This document shows positions 18,939 through 32,749 of a stretch of 64,000 nt of DNA, piece by piece. The DNA lies in assembly GCF_000002985.6 (NCBI RefSeq), contig NC_003284.9, positions 9,982,001 through 10,046,000 of the forward strand, read 5' to 3'. Source of the stretch: Caenorhabditis elegans (taxonomy: Eukaryota > Nematoda > Chromadorea > Rhabditida > Rhabditidae). Below the pieces are notes generated by a model. The model was not told where the DNA came from, made no database searches, and was given only the letters and a program-made list of their open reading frames with translations. Numbering within the stretch: the first letter of the stretch is position 1; each line of letters begins with the position of its first letter. A program made the translations under genes and the position numbers.

Positions 18939-21900
18939 ATGGCTGAAAAAATTCTGTTCTACATATATCGTGATTCCGGAACGTCGTCCGAAAACTTGGT
19001 TCGTGCCATTGTAGACGAGTTTAAAAATTTTGTATTTCGTGACCGGGGGATTGCGTTTACTTCAAAAGGTTTGTCACCCACAAGCTCTCCCTTGAGGAAT
19101 TTTTTTGACGCAAAAATAAAAGAGTTCATACATCTTTGGCATTGTCAGGATACTCGGGAATTCCACTCCTTGGGGAGCTGCCCATTGACTCGCCATTGGA
19201 CGACATTTGGAAGGTTGTCGCCGTCCTTTTCAAAATCAGTGCCCGGGAGGAGGGACTTATTTTCAAAGTGCATACCACGGACTACGAAAAGAACCCGTTG
19301 GTCGCAGAGGCTAAAAAAAGCGACGTCTTGCCAAACTGGGCGCATTCTGTTAAGGACTTCGCAGAAAACGTGAGTTGTTGCTTTGCTTTTAAGATTTATT
19401 TGAAATTACTTTTCCAAAATTGTTGATATCAGCCAAAAATAAATTTTATAATTTTCTCGCTAATGTTAACGTTTAAAATCATTCTAGCTTTTAAAAAAAT
19501 TGTAATTCAATGTTCAAATGTTCCGCTTCGTAATACCACTGTTCTAGATAAATATTATACATAGCTATAGGTTTGTATGAATATTACAGTTGCACTTGAG
19601 GAAAACTATAACTCTATCTTCAGAACAATTTTCTTAAGAAAAAATATGAATAACTTCAATGTTAGTTACGATATAAATTATGAGTCACCATGAAACAGTA
19701 AAACAAACATTTGACCATTCATGTTCAAATATAGCAGAAACAACAATGTGATTCATTTTCTGTACTGAATTTTGTTTTCTAGCACTCAGTTTTTTTGTGA
19801 AATATTTTTTTTAATTTTGAATATGCTGTTTATAAAATCACTTCTGTGAATAATTTGTTATGATATTTAAGTGAAACGTGTTTCGCAAGTTTTATATTTG
19901 CAATTTTAAGTTACTCTCAATAAATAGAAAATAGAGAATTTAATTCCTGTACAAATCAATCTTACAGGTATTTGGAATGAACGGAGTAATTCACCTGATT
20001 TCTCCAACAGTCAGTGAAAAGTTTCCGAAACGTTCGCAAATTGACATTTTACGTGCAGTGCCAAACGAAACAAGGAACATTCTGGTTACAGAGTCGCTTA
20101 GTGAAGTAAGTCGCACTAACGGGATAACCGTTTTTTGTTTCCCCATCTCCTCGAAACGGTAATTATGACCGGTTTTTGTCAGCATGTTCGCAGTATTATG
20201 AGCGTTGGTAAAGTTGAGATAGGTGTAACGTTCGCTTCGTACCCAGTCAAATGCATCATTCATGCGTTTATTTCGAGTAGGTTTTCATCCTTTCAAAACA
20301 TCACTCTAATTCGCTAAATGTTCATTCGTCCAGGCGTTATGCGTTTTCATCACTAAGCTTTTCACCAAGCATTTACTATGCGCAAAATTGCAAAATGGGC
20401 GCCAATAAAAAAAACAAAAGCTTTCTGTCTTTCGTAGTAAAAAACCAAATCTCTCAGTGTATATATACATACATACGTCTTCAACAATCCTTCTCACACG
20501 AGTGTCTCGTTTTCAGAAGCTGCACTCATCCGAATCGCGCAACTTTGGTATGCATAACACTAGCGTAAATGTGCCTGTTTCGATGGCATATGTTGCACGT
20601 GAGCGACCAGATATTTTGAGTCTGGCTATCAGAGAGTTTGTGAAAACCGACGAAAGAAAAATCAAGGTACAATAAAAACTATTAAAAACAAATCAAATTG
20701 TATTGTTACAGGAGCTTGAGAAACGGCTTGCGAATGAACATGATCGAGTGATGATTCATACGATTATCAATGATACCGATTGGAAGGTGAGTTTTATCGG
20801 CAAAAATATATGATTCATAAACATGAAATCTAACACAACTTGGAAAAGTTGAGTCAGATAGTTCAGCGAATAAAACATTTTAGAGAGGAACCGAATAAGT
20901 TTGAAACAAACATTTCGGGGTGAATGTTGAACCAAAGTTTGTTAATCTTAATTTAGTTACCAACACGTGACTAAAAATTTTGAAACTTTTTCTAAAGTTG
21001 AAAAAGGTAATAGGGAAATTTAAAACCAAACAACTTTAATCGTGACTAAATATCATTGTAAACGTAGTACCTGAAACAATAATATGAAGTAATACATTTA
21101 TGTATAAAACTTGTTATTTGAGGAAAATCTTACATCTAAAAAATTTGACTTAACAGGTTTTTTTTAATAATGTTAAAAGTTTTATATCATTGTTGGTTAA
21201 AAAAACACAAAATTTAACTGATTCCGCTAATCAACGCGTATTGTTAGATCTACGTGATTTTTGCATCAAAAAAGTTATTAGGAAATATGATTGAAAGTGT
21301 AAATGGAGTTTGATTGAAATCAACGAAAAACTTATGACCTCAAGTTAGTACTTAAAATAACAATTTAAGGAAGTAACTGCTGTTGCGGACATTGAATCAC
21401 CTACGGACATTGTTTCCCATCGTGTATCTCTTGCTCTTCTAGCTTTTGACGAAAAGCACTCATCAATTCCAAACGGAGTGGATGTACCTGTCAGTGGGCT
21501 TTTCCAAAAAGTTGGAGATCGTTTTGAAAGAGAACACTTGGAAGCTCTTCGCGCCAAGCTTTTTGGATCTCCACAGTCTGCAACTCACCTTTATCAGTGT
21601 GCAAAATCGTTGGTTACTGGTAACCATGTTCAGGAATGTCGCAAGATTTTTGTTGGTAAGTTGTGGTTCAAAACTATTATGAGGAGTCAAACATCATGAA
21701 ATAAAAACTTCAGACGAGGGGTCAACAAGCAACCGAGAATCGGACTGCTCAGGCAATGAGGATGATAGCAGCAACGCGAAATATGCGAAGAAACAGGTGT
21801 TCAAGAAAAAGAAGAGAAACGCATTTGGAAAAAAACGTGAACTCGCTGCGATTCTCGACCACACAAAGCCATCGTAAGTTAAAAATGGAGTTAGTATTTT

Positions 21901-22899
21901 AATTTTGAAATACGGCATCAGTGGAAAAGTCCAGATTTGACTTGACGTAAAAACGTAACATGTTCGAACACTTTTGACAAACTGTCTAAGGAACAGACAC
22001 AATTTCTAATTGACTAGAATACCCTTGAAACTTTTTCTTCTTCTGTCGTGAAAGGGAAAATGCTGGAAATAGTGTTGAAATAACCAAACATCTTGTGGCC
22101 TCTGTTGAACACGACCTTCTTTTAGTTAATATATAAATTAACATGATTCAGAGAACACTCGGAACCAGATTACGTGGCCCCGGATAACTCAGCGGCTCTG
22201 AAGAAGTTCGAACGAGCTGTCAATGGAGATGATTATTACAAGGTATGATAATCATTTAGATTGTGCAGAGTGGAAAATGCTGCTGAGTATATAGTTTGTC
22301 GGAATTGTCTGTTTTATGTGTATTTGTATGAGACTAATTAAAAAAAACCCCCAAGAAAATGTTTGGAAAACTTATTAAGCAAATTTTTCCAAGTTGAATA
22401 AAAAGTAAAACTTAGAAATCAATCTTTGAGGACGCAGAACTAAGAAACTATCTCAATGCTTTTAAGTAAAAATTAAGTAAAAAATTTTAAGTAAAAAGAA
22501 TCTAAAATTGAATCCTGTTTCACCCCGTAACCTCAAAAATGACGCGATCTCAAAAAAGATATTTGGACTTTTCTGATCTCATATCCCACATCAGCATCAA
22601 ACCTAAAATCGGCTATAATCAAATTCACTTTACAATTTAACATCATTTTCTGTTGATTGCAGGCATCTTCGGATGAATACTCTCTTGGAGAAGAAGAAGA
22701 TTTGGAACTGTTCATGGCAAAACCACGCAAGAAGATCCTTGAAGAAATGAAAAATAAGAACAAGGCGAGATTAGGAATCAAAGTGACGGAGAGGTTGCCA
22801 ACTGTTTCAGATGATGAAGAAATTGACGTTGCGGATATGCTCCGTGCAGCTCCACCAATTGCCAACGCCGAAGATATTGAAGATTTTGATGATATCTAA
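18939..22899 (+). CDS. Ecdysoneless (ECD/SGT1) family protein
   Basis: Nine exons: 18939-19068, 19149-19369, 19968-20105, 20517-20666, 20712-20786, 21370-21655, 21714-21873, 22152-22242, 22663-22899. The sum is exactly 496 codons. The N terminus (MAEKILFYIYRDSG) aligns with the EYCLFLIPD-type start of ECD. GYSGIPLLGELPIDSPLDDI then WKVVAVLFKIS matches the family's GGVPxxxG...DNIEDEWFIVYVI block. DVLPNWAH matches its DFLPKWL, and GVIHLISP matches the 'ELCIIPAP' strand. A VPVSMAYVARERPDILSLAI region matches the [20 protein letters not shown] region. The C-terminal third is lysine-rich (KKQVFKKKKRNAFGKK) then acidic (SDDEEIDVADM, DIEDFDDI), as in ECD tails. ECD proteins act in pre-mRNA splicing (PRP8 binding), R2TP-linked assembly and cell-cycle control in flies and mammals. 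The assignment is by remembered similarity, not search. Confidence 0.75.
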
Positions 22900-23875
22900 T
22901 TTCAAACTTTTATTAATAGGACCAAAATCCTAAACTTTTTGAAAATTCGATTCAATCATATTTTAGTGCTTTATGTCATTTTTAAATCATTCACAAGAAT
23001 TTATTTAATTCATTATATCAAAACATGTACAATATTTGCCTTTTATACTGATATTTAAAGACTATGCAATTTCAAATTTCAAGATACCTCTTGATGCCTT
23101 AATTTCTTTCAAAAATTACTACTTCTTTCACAATGTGTCTTCCAAATATGAAAAACTTTCCGATGTCAACTTTTGCTTTCATTTTACTAATTCAATCAAG
23201 CTCACTCTACTCATTTTATGTTTTCTTTTCCTGTCTGCACTTTCATCCGTCACCCAGTTGTATTTTAGATGCGTGGTAGTTTTTGGTATTGTCATTTTAA
23301 TGCTTTTTTAAAAATCTTCAATCTTTATTTTTACATTGTATTCAAAGATAAATTTAATTTTCTTGACAATGTCACGTTTATTAGTGAATTAAAAATGTTT
23401 CCCCGAGATTTGGTAAGTGTTTTGGCACTCTACATGCTACACATGAAATGAAAAAAGTTTGCAATTAAATTAAGAGCGAAATTGGATTATTGAAGTTGAA
23501 GTCACGGAAAAAGTATGGCTACATTTATCTAAATCAAGATTGAGAGAACAAACGATCAGAAACTTTAAGTTTCAAATTTCTGGCTTGGATTAATTTATCC
23601 TTATCAAAATGTGCCCAAAACGAAGTGATCTACAATTAAAAACAACAATGAAGTGACAAAAAACAATGCAAACCAAACGGAAAACCAGGAACTCCAATAT
23701 TCTCTCATAATGTAATTACATTATAATGAAGAAAAAACATAACAAATTTGAAAAAAGGCAGATTTTTTCTACAGATAAGTTACACGTATTTGGCGCCACT
23801 ATCAGAGGATAGGGTGATATTCGAACAAGATACACTACACGGGCAATCTTCTCAGCCGATGAATGAAAAGATTAA
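22900..23875. other. Convergent intergenic region
   Basis: Lies between the 3' ends of the Ecdysoneless-like gene (plus) and the NELL-like gene (minus). AT-rich; probably both 3' UTRs. No exon, RNA gene or repeat recognised. Confidence 0.5.
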
Positions 23876-26755
23876 CTACACACGGATTAATAGGAGACAT
23901 GTATTTTCTCCGATCATTTGATAACCAGGCAGACAGTCGCATTTGTAACTTCCTGGTACGTTTCGACAGGTTGAACCTGAGAGACAGCCGCCAAGCTGTA
24001 AAAATTTACTTCATTATTTCATCAAAATTAGTGAGTGTTCTAGCAATTTATTTCCACACTTGCTTTTTCCAAGACAAAACACTGAAATAGGGCCACTACT
24101 TTGTTTATATTTTTCAATTGATTTCAGTCAAAACAAAAGCACGATGGTTAAAAACATATATAACATTGATGTATTTGGCTTTTTCACTTTTTGAATTTGA
24201 TGATAACATAAACGCAATAGCAATGATTGGAAAAGTGCGTCTAAAATTATATCAGATTGATACCAAACATTCAATTTTATGATAATTCGTATATACATAT
24301 AACAATTCTCACTCCCCAAAAATTTAAAATATTAACAATAAGGATTACGAAATTTGAGCTATTTCTCCAAGGGCTCGTTATTCATTGTTATCCTTTTTTG
24401 TTTTGGGAGTTGTTTGTTCTTTTTTTCTTATTTTTTTTTTCGTCTTTCACCTTCTACACAAAACGAATAGACAAAAAGAAAAAATCTATTTAGCCTCGAG
24501 GGACCACTGGCTATCGGATAAAATAGTCAGAGGAATAACGACAAACCTGTTCCTTGGCGTCTTGCGAGAAGGAGCACTCGTCAATGTCTTCGCAATACGT
24601 GCCATTTCCTTGGAAGCCCTGAAATGATGATCACATCGAGAGATGTCCTCTGGGAAAATATTTGGAAGCAGCTTACCGTGTCGCATGAGCATTTTGGCCC
24701 ACGTTTTGAATCTGTGCATGTAGCGTATTTGTGACACGGTTTCACTGCACAGAAACGTGCAAAATCGCGACATTTTGGGCAGCAATTGAATTTTTCATTG
24801 TAAACCCAATCTTCTTCCGGACAACTCGGAGGCTCACATGTTGCATATCTAAATTTGAAATTGATGTCGTCACAACAAAACGTTTTCTTACTCGGATGAA
24901 CAGTGAACTTTTTTATCCCAACATTGACACCTGTAGCAGTCTCCTGGCCAGAAAACTTCTCCATGAGGGTTTGCAATTTTGTGACTTTCGTAAAAACACT
25001 GAAAAATTTTAAAAGATCTTCTTTCGTATCACTGAAGTGCTCTTTGGTTTCGGTTTGTGCCTTCTCACCTGTTCACCACAACTCGGGCAACAATCATCTT
25101 TTCGTATCATCGGATGGGTGCAGGTGACAGCTGGACAATCCACTGCTTGACAAACTACATTATCCCTGAAAAATCAATTTTGGGGAAGTTGGGATTATGA
25201 ATAATGAAATACCTATCTACACAAGTACACGTATTGCAATTGACAGTTTTTGTTTCATTGATGTTGAGAAGAGCATTATTGATCTGAATCAAAGTTAATC
25301 GATTTAGACGTATTATGCTTTAGTTTTAATTTAATTGCAAATTAAAAAACAGTTTATCACAAATTAAAACTGTTTATGTGTGCTCCGATCAAATATCTGA
25401 ACTGTAACTCTTGTACACTACAAAAAAAACAATTATAGGCTTACCTTACAACCATCGAATCCTGGTGGGACTTGAACAACTGTTTCAAAAAATATCTCAT
25501 TGATAGCGTCGATTGCACTCTGAAAACAAATATTATCACGAAAACTAGTTTCGTCCACGTGTCCATCTCAGTTCAATGCTGGTTTTTAATCAATTAAAAC
25601 CTACTACTTTCCGTCATTTGCCACTCTAAACGTTGAATGTGACGAAATAGTAGAATAAATTAGCATTTGATTGAAATTAAAAGAAACGTATTTAAAAAGA
25701 GAGAGATGCAGAAAATTAAATATATGAAATGCAGCGATCGTGGGAAAGTGATGACCAAGAACCATTAACTTTGAATGTTTCTCTCACCGGTTCGTAATTT
25801 CTTTCTATTTTCTCGGTGTATGCATCCGCGTATTTCTTTTTGACACCGTCATGTTTACACTTCTGACCTATAGGCCAACCAGATCCTATTAAAAACTGTG
25901 TCGGTTCTGGACCTTTCCAGTTATCGACAATATGAAGCGATGGATGGTTCAATCTGAATGCAAAAATTAAAACTATTGTGAAAAGTTGAACTTACGTTAG
26001 CTGCAAATGCGGCTCAAAATCAGAATAAACTTCATCACAACCATTGTAAACATGAATGTGATTATTTTGAAAAGTTATGATCAATTCTAGATTTCGTCCA
26101 ATTTTTCCAATACTATCAAAGTCGATTACATATCGCTTTTCCCAGTTGTTAGACTGTATTCGGCTTTTGCTTATTGGAAGCACCATGTAAAGCTGTAAAA
26201 ACTAATAATTTCTGAATGGGAGAAGATTCTCTAAATTCCAATCTTTAAGATTTTTATCTAACTAGAAAATGAGTAAGAACACAAATTAACTATTATTCAT
26301 TGAAGGTAGTCAAAAAAGATGTTGCAAACATATTTTGAAGGTTTTATTATTATTTTTGGTCATTTTGGCACTGTTGAAATGATTTTTAACAATATCCCAA
26401 CTGAAGCTACACCAGTCTTAAGATCAAATGGTTAGTTGGCACTATAATAATTGGAAGGCAGAGTTAACATCAAAACTTGGTTTTTTTTTCAACTTTTGCT
26501 CAAGGAAAAACGTTACAAAATAACAAAACACAAAAAACTCACCGTCTTATTCTTGAACCCAAATTCTATTCGTCTTTCGGAGTTTTGTGCCAGGAAAAAC
26601 GTTCCATTCGAATCGAGATCAAAATTAGTGAGAATCCAAGATTCTCCAATTGACAGAAGGTTCATATAATGAGCAAGTATATAAGAACTTCGATCAATAT
26701 GACCGTGACTAACGGAAATTAATACCAGTGGAATTATTAAGTGATGAGCCCACAT
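23876..26755 (-). CDS. Secreted NELL-like protein: laminin-G/TSPN-like, two VWC, EGF
   Basis: Ten exons: 26543-26755, 25996-26192, 25788-25953, 25445-25519, 25213-25283, 25069-25165, 24892-24998, 24677-24848, 24547-24618, 23876-23995. Together they encode 429 residues with all junctions in frame. The signal peptide is MWAHHLIIPLVLISVSHG, and the start follows TTTTCAG by a few bases, fitting SL trans-splicing. Residues from about 20 to 200 resemble a thrombospondin-N/laminin-G fold (NSNGTFFLAQ-type strand, FQNNHIHVYNGCDE). A short linker (FDGCKINN) leads to two VWC modules with their CxxC ends (DCCPSCGE; NCCPKCRD). An EGF follows (CAVKPCHKYATC...CSCDTGFQGNGTYC), then a calcium-binding EGF (DIDECS...CRNVPGSYKCDCLPGY). 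The order matches NELL1/2, but this copy is shorter, with fewer VWC and EGF repeats. NELL proteins are ligands of Robo-type receptors and guidance/differentiation cues. The short tail LLLIRV suggests no membrane anchor. Confidence 0.8.
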
Positions 26756-27071
26756 TTTAAACCTGAAAATAAGAAATTCTATCAGTTATGAAAATAATAA
26801 CGAAACGAGATCAGGATGATAGTAAAAATAAATAACAAGGTAGCTCAGCATATAATTAAATATTTCGTGAGAAAAAAAACAAACCAATATGTGAATAGTA
26901 AGCCGGAAAAATTTAGAACGTTTGAAACTGAAATAGAAGTAAATACCACAAATAAATATCTTAATGGGAATGAGTAAAGAACAATGTTACTCCTAGCCCC
27001 CGCCCACTCCCTGTCCAAAAAAAGAAAAGTTGCGAAAAAAGATAGAAAAAGATGTATAGCAGAGTTCGGGA

Positions 27072-27089
27072 GGGGGGGGGGGGGGGGGG
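27072..27089. repeat. Mono-G tract (G18)
   Basis: Eighteen uninterrupted G on the plus strand, about 320 bp upstream of the NELL-like start. Able to form a G-quadruplex. In C. elegans such tracts are the sequences deleted in dog-1 (FANCJ) mutants. Confidence 0.95.
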
Positions 27090-27510
27090 TCCGAGAAGTT
27101 TTTCATGGTGCTCCCCAGATGTCTGCGGATGTTGTATCACATGGGGCGGCGATGTCTGAGTGAAGGCGTGAAATCAAATCTTGGGGCATTGAAAAATAGT
27201 GAATTGTTGGGAACAACAGAGGAAATGGCGAGTAGTTGGAACAGTAGTTGACTAATTGATACAACTTGATTTCACTAAAGTTTTAGCGGATAACTGGAAA
27301 ATAGGTGGGCTGGCTGTTGTTAGGCGTTTCTACAAGAATGCTTTCTGTTTGGTCGAACTTTAAAACAAAATTTTTAAAGCTCTGTGAAAAAACAATTTCT
27401 ACTTTGAGGCATCGGTACAGGAAAAATCATTCGATAATGGAAGTAACATTGTAACACTAATTTTACTTCAGTTTAAAACTTTCAGCAAAGTTTCTCAGAG
27501 ATTTTAAAGG

Positions 27511-27615
27511 CGAAGTACCGAAATCTGATACGTTGTTTTTAGACCCAAAATAGCCGAATACTTCAGAATATTGTAATGAGACGTTCTAAAAATATATCAA
27601 AAAAGTTATGACGGT
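27511..27615 (+). repeat. Degenerate dispersed repeat, copy A
   Basis: Shares CGAAGTACCGAAATCTGA at its left and ACGTTCTAAAAATAT..CAAAAAAGTTATGACGG at its right with the reverse complement of 41281-41392. The same order and spacing show common descent. Non-coding. Confidence 0.65.
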
Positions 27616-30600
27616 TCAAGACTTAAAAAAAAGATATTTCCGAAGATTTCAGAAAAAAAAAGTCTTAAGTTCTGTAAGCTTGACAAAGTCACCACTTGCG
27701 GAAGTAAGTTGCTTTTATTTATTTTAAATGTCTTCAACCCGCTACAACCGCAAACAACAAAAGTAACATCGAAAACGTATTTGATATGATTATGATCATT
27801 AATTTAAACTAAATATGTACAGTTTTTTCTCAATTTATTTCGAAAAAGTTTACTGAAAGCGAGGTATTTTGAAGTAATGTTTATAAATTAATTTTATTTT
27901 GTTTTACATCACATTGTTTTATTTTAAAAATTCCAAAAAAAAAAAAGATTCAACAACAATTTAAAAACAGAAATGGCAACACAAAGTTGAAGCAAACGAA
28001 AACTCAGAAAATCATTTGAACAAAATGGAATCAATTTTTCGTTGATACATAGAACAGACTCCTTCTTAAACTCGCGAAAATTAAATTTGTGAACGAACCC
28101 TCTCAAGCTTTTATATGCTCGAACAACTCCTTGACACTCGAATTTTTTTTCTAGTAGCCTGTCTCGATACTTCAGTGCTAAATGGATTTGTCAAAGATTC
28201 CTTTCATAAAAACAGAATAAATGAAAAACCAAAAAACCGAAAAAAGAAGCAACTCTGAATATGAATGAGCCACTGCGAAAATATTTATATATGAACAAAA
28301 TAGAACTAAGAACAAAAATCTTGAACAAAACTTGTGGAAACTTTTGCGTGCTAGAATAAATGAGATTTTTGAAAGCTGTATTGAATAGAGAAGAAGGGTT
28401 TACTTACTACTCATTGAATACTAATGAAATCTTTTGGGAGTGGGTTTATTTTTGGGTTGTCAGCTTCTGAAACAAATTATTCTTTGCGTCAAAATTTTTG
28501 AAATGGAATGATATATCGAAATAGCTTTGAAAACATTAAGGTTCTGACCAAAAATAAATGAAGTGAAGCAAAAAATTTAAATAATATTGCATCTTATACC
28601 AATTATTTAAACTCAATACGGAAGAGGGTTGAAACCGGAACTTTAAAAATATTCATCGGAAATATTACAACAAGCTTTCAAAACTGCACGCAATGTTTTA
28701 TCAAACCTTTCCAGAGTCCACCGATTTCATCTTTCCTGTGGATAATTCATATGAATCTTCATTTAAAATTATACGATGAGATGATGAATAAAAACGTATG
28801 TGTATGCATGTGGGTGACTAGCAAAATTAGACTAAAGAGCAATTTTTCTAAAGGAAAATTGAGTGGGTGTCGAAGAGGTAACAGCCCAGAAAGTAAGAAT
28901 AATAGGTTGTATTTATAAAAAAATTCTGGTATGTTTCTAAATGAAGAAAAAATTTAAAATATTTCCAGTTTACATATAGAAATTATTAATGCGTGAACTG
29001 AATGGTTTCTTCATGCTTCTAATCACAAAAAAACGCTCATTTTGAAAAAAATGTTCAGCTTATTGCCATAGAAAGAGATTTATTATAGGGAATTTATTTT
29101 TTTTGGTAGAATAATAGAATATTCTCCTTTAAGCTTAATCCTCTAAATTTAATAGTTTTAATTATATTGATAGAGTTGAAAATAAATCTTGCAAACCAGG
29201 GTTACAAAAAAATTTTACAGCATGGCAATAAAACGGTCACAAACGAACGTTATTGCATATCCCAAATTCCAAAATTTGAGCAACATATATTTATTGATAT
29301 ACATATTTTAATCAAAAAGAACCCATTCGACTTTTTGATTCGGAATAGTTTGCAGTAACCAGCATCAGTGCTAAAAGATATGAAAGAAGTGGGATAAAAT
29401 ATGAAACACTGAAAACAAATCCATATCTTTGAAAAGTAAAACTTGTTTTATATATTTCATCTCAATGTAAACTGACTTACAAGTCCCACAACAAATAAGC
29501 TACTCTGCCTACTTTGAATGTTTCAATAAAAAATAAATTGGACAAAACTTTTCTAAAAAAATAAACATATTGATTGATAGCAATTGAAAAATGTGCCCAG
29601 TGCTGATGTGAATTTTGATTGAAATTTATAAGATGAAATTTTTAAAACATATGAATGTTAGGTAAATGAAAAAAAAATTTAATGAAATTCGAATAAAAAT
29701 AAATGTGCATTTTCAATCCAATTTTTGGCTATTTACCGAATTGATATAACACACATTTTAGCAGTGACATGTTACAAAAATCTTTTAAATTTCTAGGGAT
29801 TTTAGAATTGAGTCATGTGAAAATATGAGATAAATAAAAGAAAAGAAGGTTTTGTGCATCTAAATTGACATTGAGAGTAATCGAATATAAAATTAGTTAT
29901 GTGACCAGTATGTCTTTCTCCTTCTCATTTTTCGTTTCCATCGCCTTGAAATAAGATAAACAGGGAAAAGAAGCTCCCGCTGTCAGAACCAGCCGTATCC
30001 CACCTAATGTAATGTTGATAGGTTATGTTTAGTCAAAACCACAAAATTTGACGTCAACGTGTATGTGTAAAAGTTTTATTTCGACTAATTGCAATATTAG
30101 TAAGGAATTTTTTATAATAATGTGTAATCGTAAGACTTCGCGGAATGCTATAATCAAGATCAAAACAAAGATTATGCTCGCAAATTGTAGTAAAAAATCC
30201 ATAATCAAAACATCTAAAAGTTGTCTCTGTGTCATGATTTTAAAACGAACACAAAGTAGAACATTTTCAAATACTTTAAATAGTTTCACAGTTCTTATTG
30301 GTCGTGCCCATAATAGTGATGTCGTTCTTTTATATTATCTTAAAATGCTATTTTGCACGTGAACATAACATTCACGTTTTGGCATTCGAAAAAACATTTT
30401 TTGGCTAATTTTTTTATTTTTTAATTAATTCGTATTTAAAAAGTTTTAAAATAAACAGTTCCGCGAAGTTTGCAAAATAATATGATTAGAAAATGTTCAA
30501 CTAAAAACCCTGAGTTAAACCTAAGTAAAGAAAAATGAAGGATTACACGTTTTAAATGTTGTGTGTCCTTACAACCCACCAGCACAGTGAAAAACCAAGC

Positions 30601-32749
30601 AAGTAACACAATACTCGGGCACGTCCCATTTGTCTTCCAGCTTTTTTGGGCAGTTTATGTGAAAACATTTCCAGAGTCTTTTCTTTTCTGCGTTCTACCA
30701 GATGGGGCCATAAATCAGCAAAAACACTTACTATGGCACATTCAAGCGCAAAATTGTCTTCACTTATTTTTAAGTAAGGTTATAATATTAAAGCTTTGAT
30801 GGTGAGTTATGATTTGTTGAACAACATAACCAAATAACAACTCAGAAAAAAGGAAGAAAATGCTTTTGGTGAAAAATGAAGGCCTCCCCAGAAACTCACT
30901 CATCCATGCACACGTTGCTATTCTAATCCGGCCCTGATGTTGAATCACTTATTTTTCGCCTATGAACTCTAACAATGTATGGAGTAAATGGACAACGTTA
31001 TGGAAACATTTTGAGCAACAGTAATTATCAACATAGAAACAATTCGAAAGTAGCATTAAAATTTATTAAAATATGAAAAACAATACCAAAAGTTCTACTA
31101 TAATATTCGATCATTTGAGCAAAATATGAGTTGTTTTAAAGAAAACTTCCACTGGCAAAGCTTTATCTTCTATAACAAGTTTGCATCTAAACTTTTTGGA
31201 AAATAAATTTTAAATGATTTACCGGTGATAATGAACACGTTATTTTGGGATATTAAAAAAAATACTCGTCTTAATTATGAGATCATGATAATTGAAAATG
31301 TATTCAAAAATGTCAAGTTTCCAAGTTTTGCTTCTGCTGCTAAATATGGATGTGCTAATTGCTCTCAAATTACGCGACCACGACTAACGAACCTCACATT
31401 TCGAATGTTTCTGTGCCGATCAAACAGAAGAAAAAAAGCAACGAAAATAAGATTTTTAGCGAGAACGCGTTCTTAGAAATTCTTTCCGAAGTTTCACTTA
31501 TCTGATCGCCAAAAGCACTTGCACCGGGAAGATGTCGTCACATTGAATTCAATTTTTATGTCAGGAAAACTTGCCATTTCGAAACGGAAGCACGCGGTGA
31601 TATCATTGATAAAAATCCAGAAAAATTTAGATTGGTTTTCTTCCAACAAAAATCTGATGTTTTTACTTTGTGTTTCTATCAAATTCGATTACTCCTACTC
31701 GAAGCTTTTACATTAATGAACCAAAATCTTTAGTCTTTTTTTTGTGTAAATGCTACCAGAGTACTAATGAATTGTATTAAATAATTAAACACTAGAATGC
31801 TTAGAACAACGACTATTATTATATATAAAAAAGGAAAAGGGAATGTTCTTAAATATAAAGAGATGACTAATGAGTTCATTTGTGCAATTTTCGGTTCTTT
31901 TGGGGTGAAAACGAAAAGAAAATGGGAAAAAGGGTTTTGAGGAAAAAAGCAAGATGTCCTTAGAGAAATAGAAATTCGAATCGAATAAGATAGGACACAG
32001 AAAAAAACAAAATTGGGGTTTTATTTGATAAAAAACGAGGAAATGCGCCTTCTTGAAACTCGTTTCGCGAAATTGCTCAAGAAACGTACCTCAATTTAGG
32101 CTTTTCGTTTTTGTTGAATTGGAGAGTAAATATGTGTTTTTTTTATTTTTGAAGACCTTTTTTAAATAGTAACGGTTGCCAACAAAAAACTTTCTAAAAT
32201 AGAAAACCTGTTCATTTTTAATAGAAATCGGTTCCTCGAATTTTCATCTGATGGATAGTTAATAGATCAAAAACTGACAGATATTTATTGGACAATCATT
32301 GATCATATACTTTTATTGGAATTTTTTGGTGATAAAAACTATATTTTTCCACTACGTTGATTATAAACATTCCTGACAAAAATGTTGCAAGTCAAAAAAT
32401 TATTTAATCTGAAGAATTTTCAAGTATAACATGATGCTATCATGGCTTCATATTGAGACTGGTTTTCCACTACTCACGTTACTTGCTCCCAAACACTTTG
32501 CTTGCAAAAAAACATTGATTTTATTCTGAACTTTTCTAGCATGAATACAAAAACAAAAAGTCCTAAAATAGTTTTTTTTTCAGTTATAAACTTAAAGTTA
32601 AGTTGGGTAATATTTTATTTGTGGTTCTATCGAATAACAAGAACATTTAAGTTAACATTTGAGTAGAAGAGGATTTATATTTTATTTAAAAAATCTAACC
32701 ATAAATTTTTGCAGTTGAAAAATTGATAAACTCATCACGACATCTTTGC

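Larger units (their letters stand above)
26756..32749. other. Six-kb region without a recognisable gene
   Basis: AT-rich. It holds a G18 tract (27072-27089), one copy of a dispersed repeat (27511-27615) and many scattered short open frames. None has a splice-supported continuation. Open stretches at 30029-30362 and 31225-31716 lie on overlapping strands with biased composition and are not called. The left end should contain the promoter of the NELL-like gene. Confidence 0.45.

Noticed and set aside
30029..30362. Overlapping open frames on both strands
   Set aside because: AT-rich chance frames on opposite strands of the same DNA; no motifs or splice sites.
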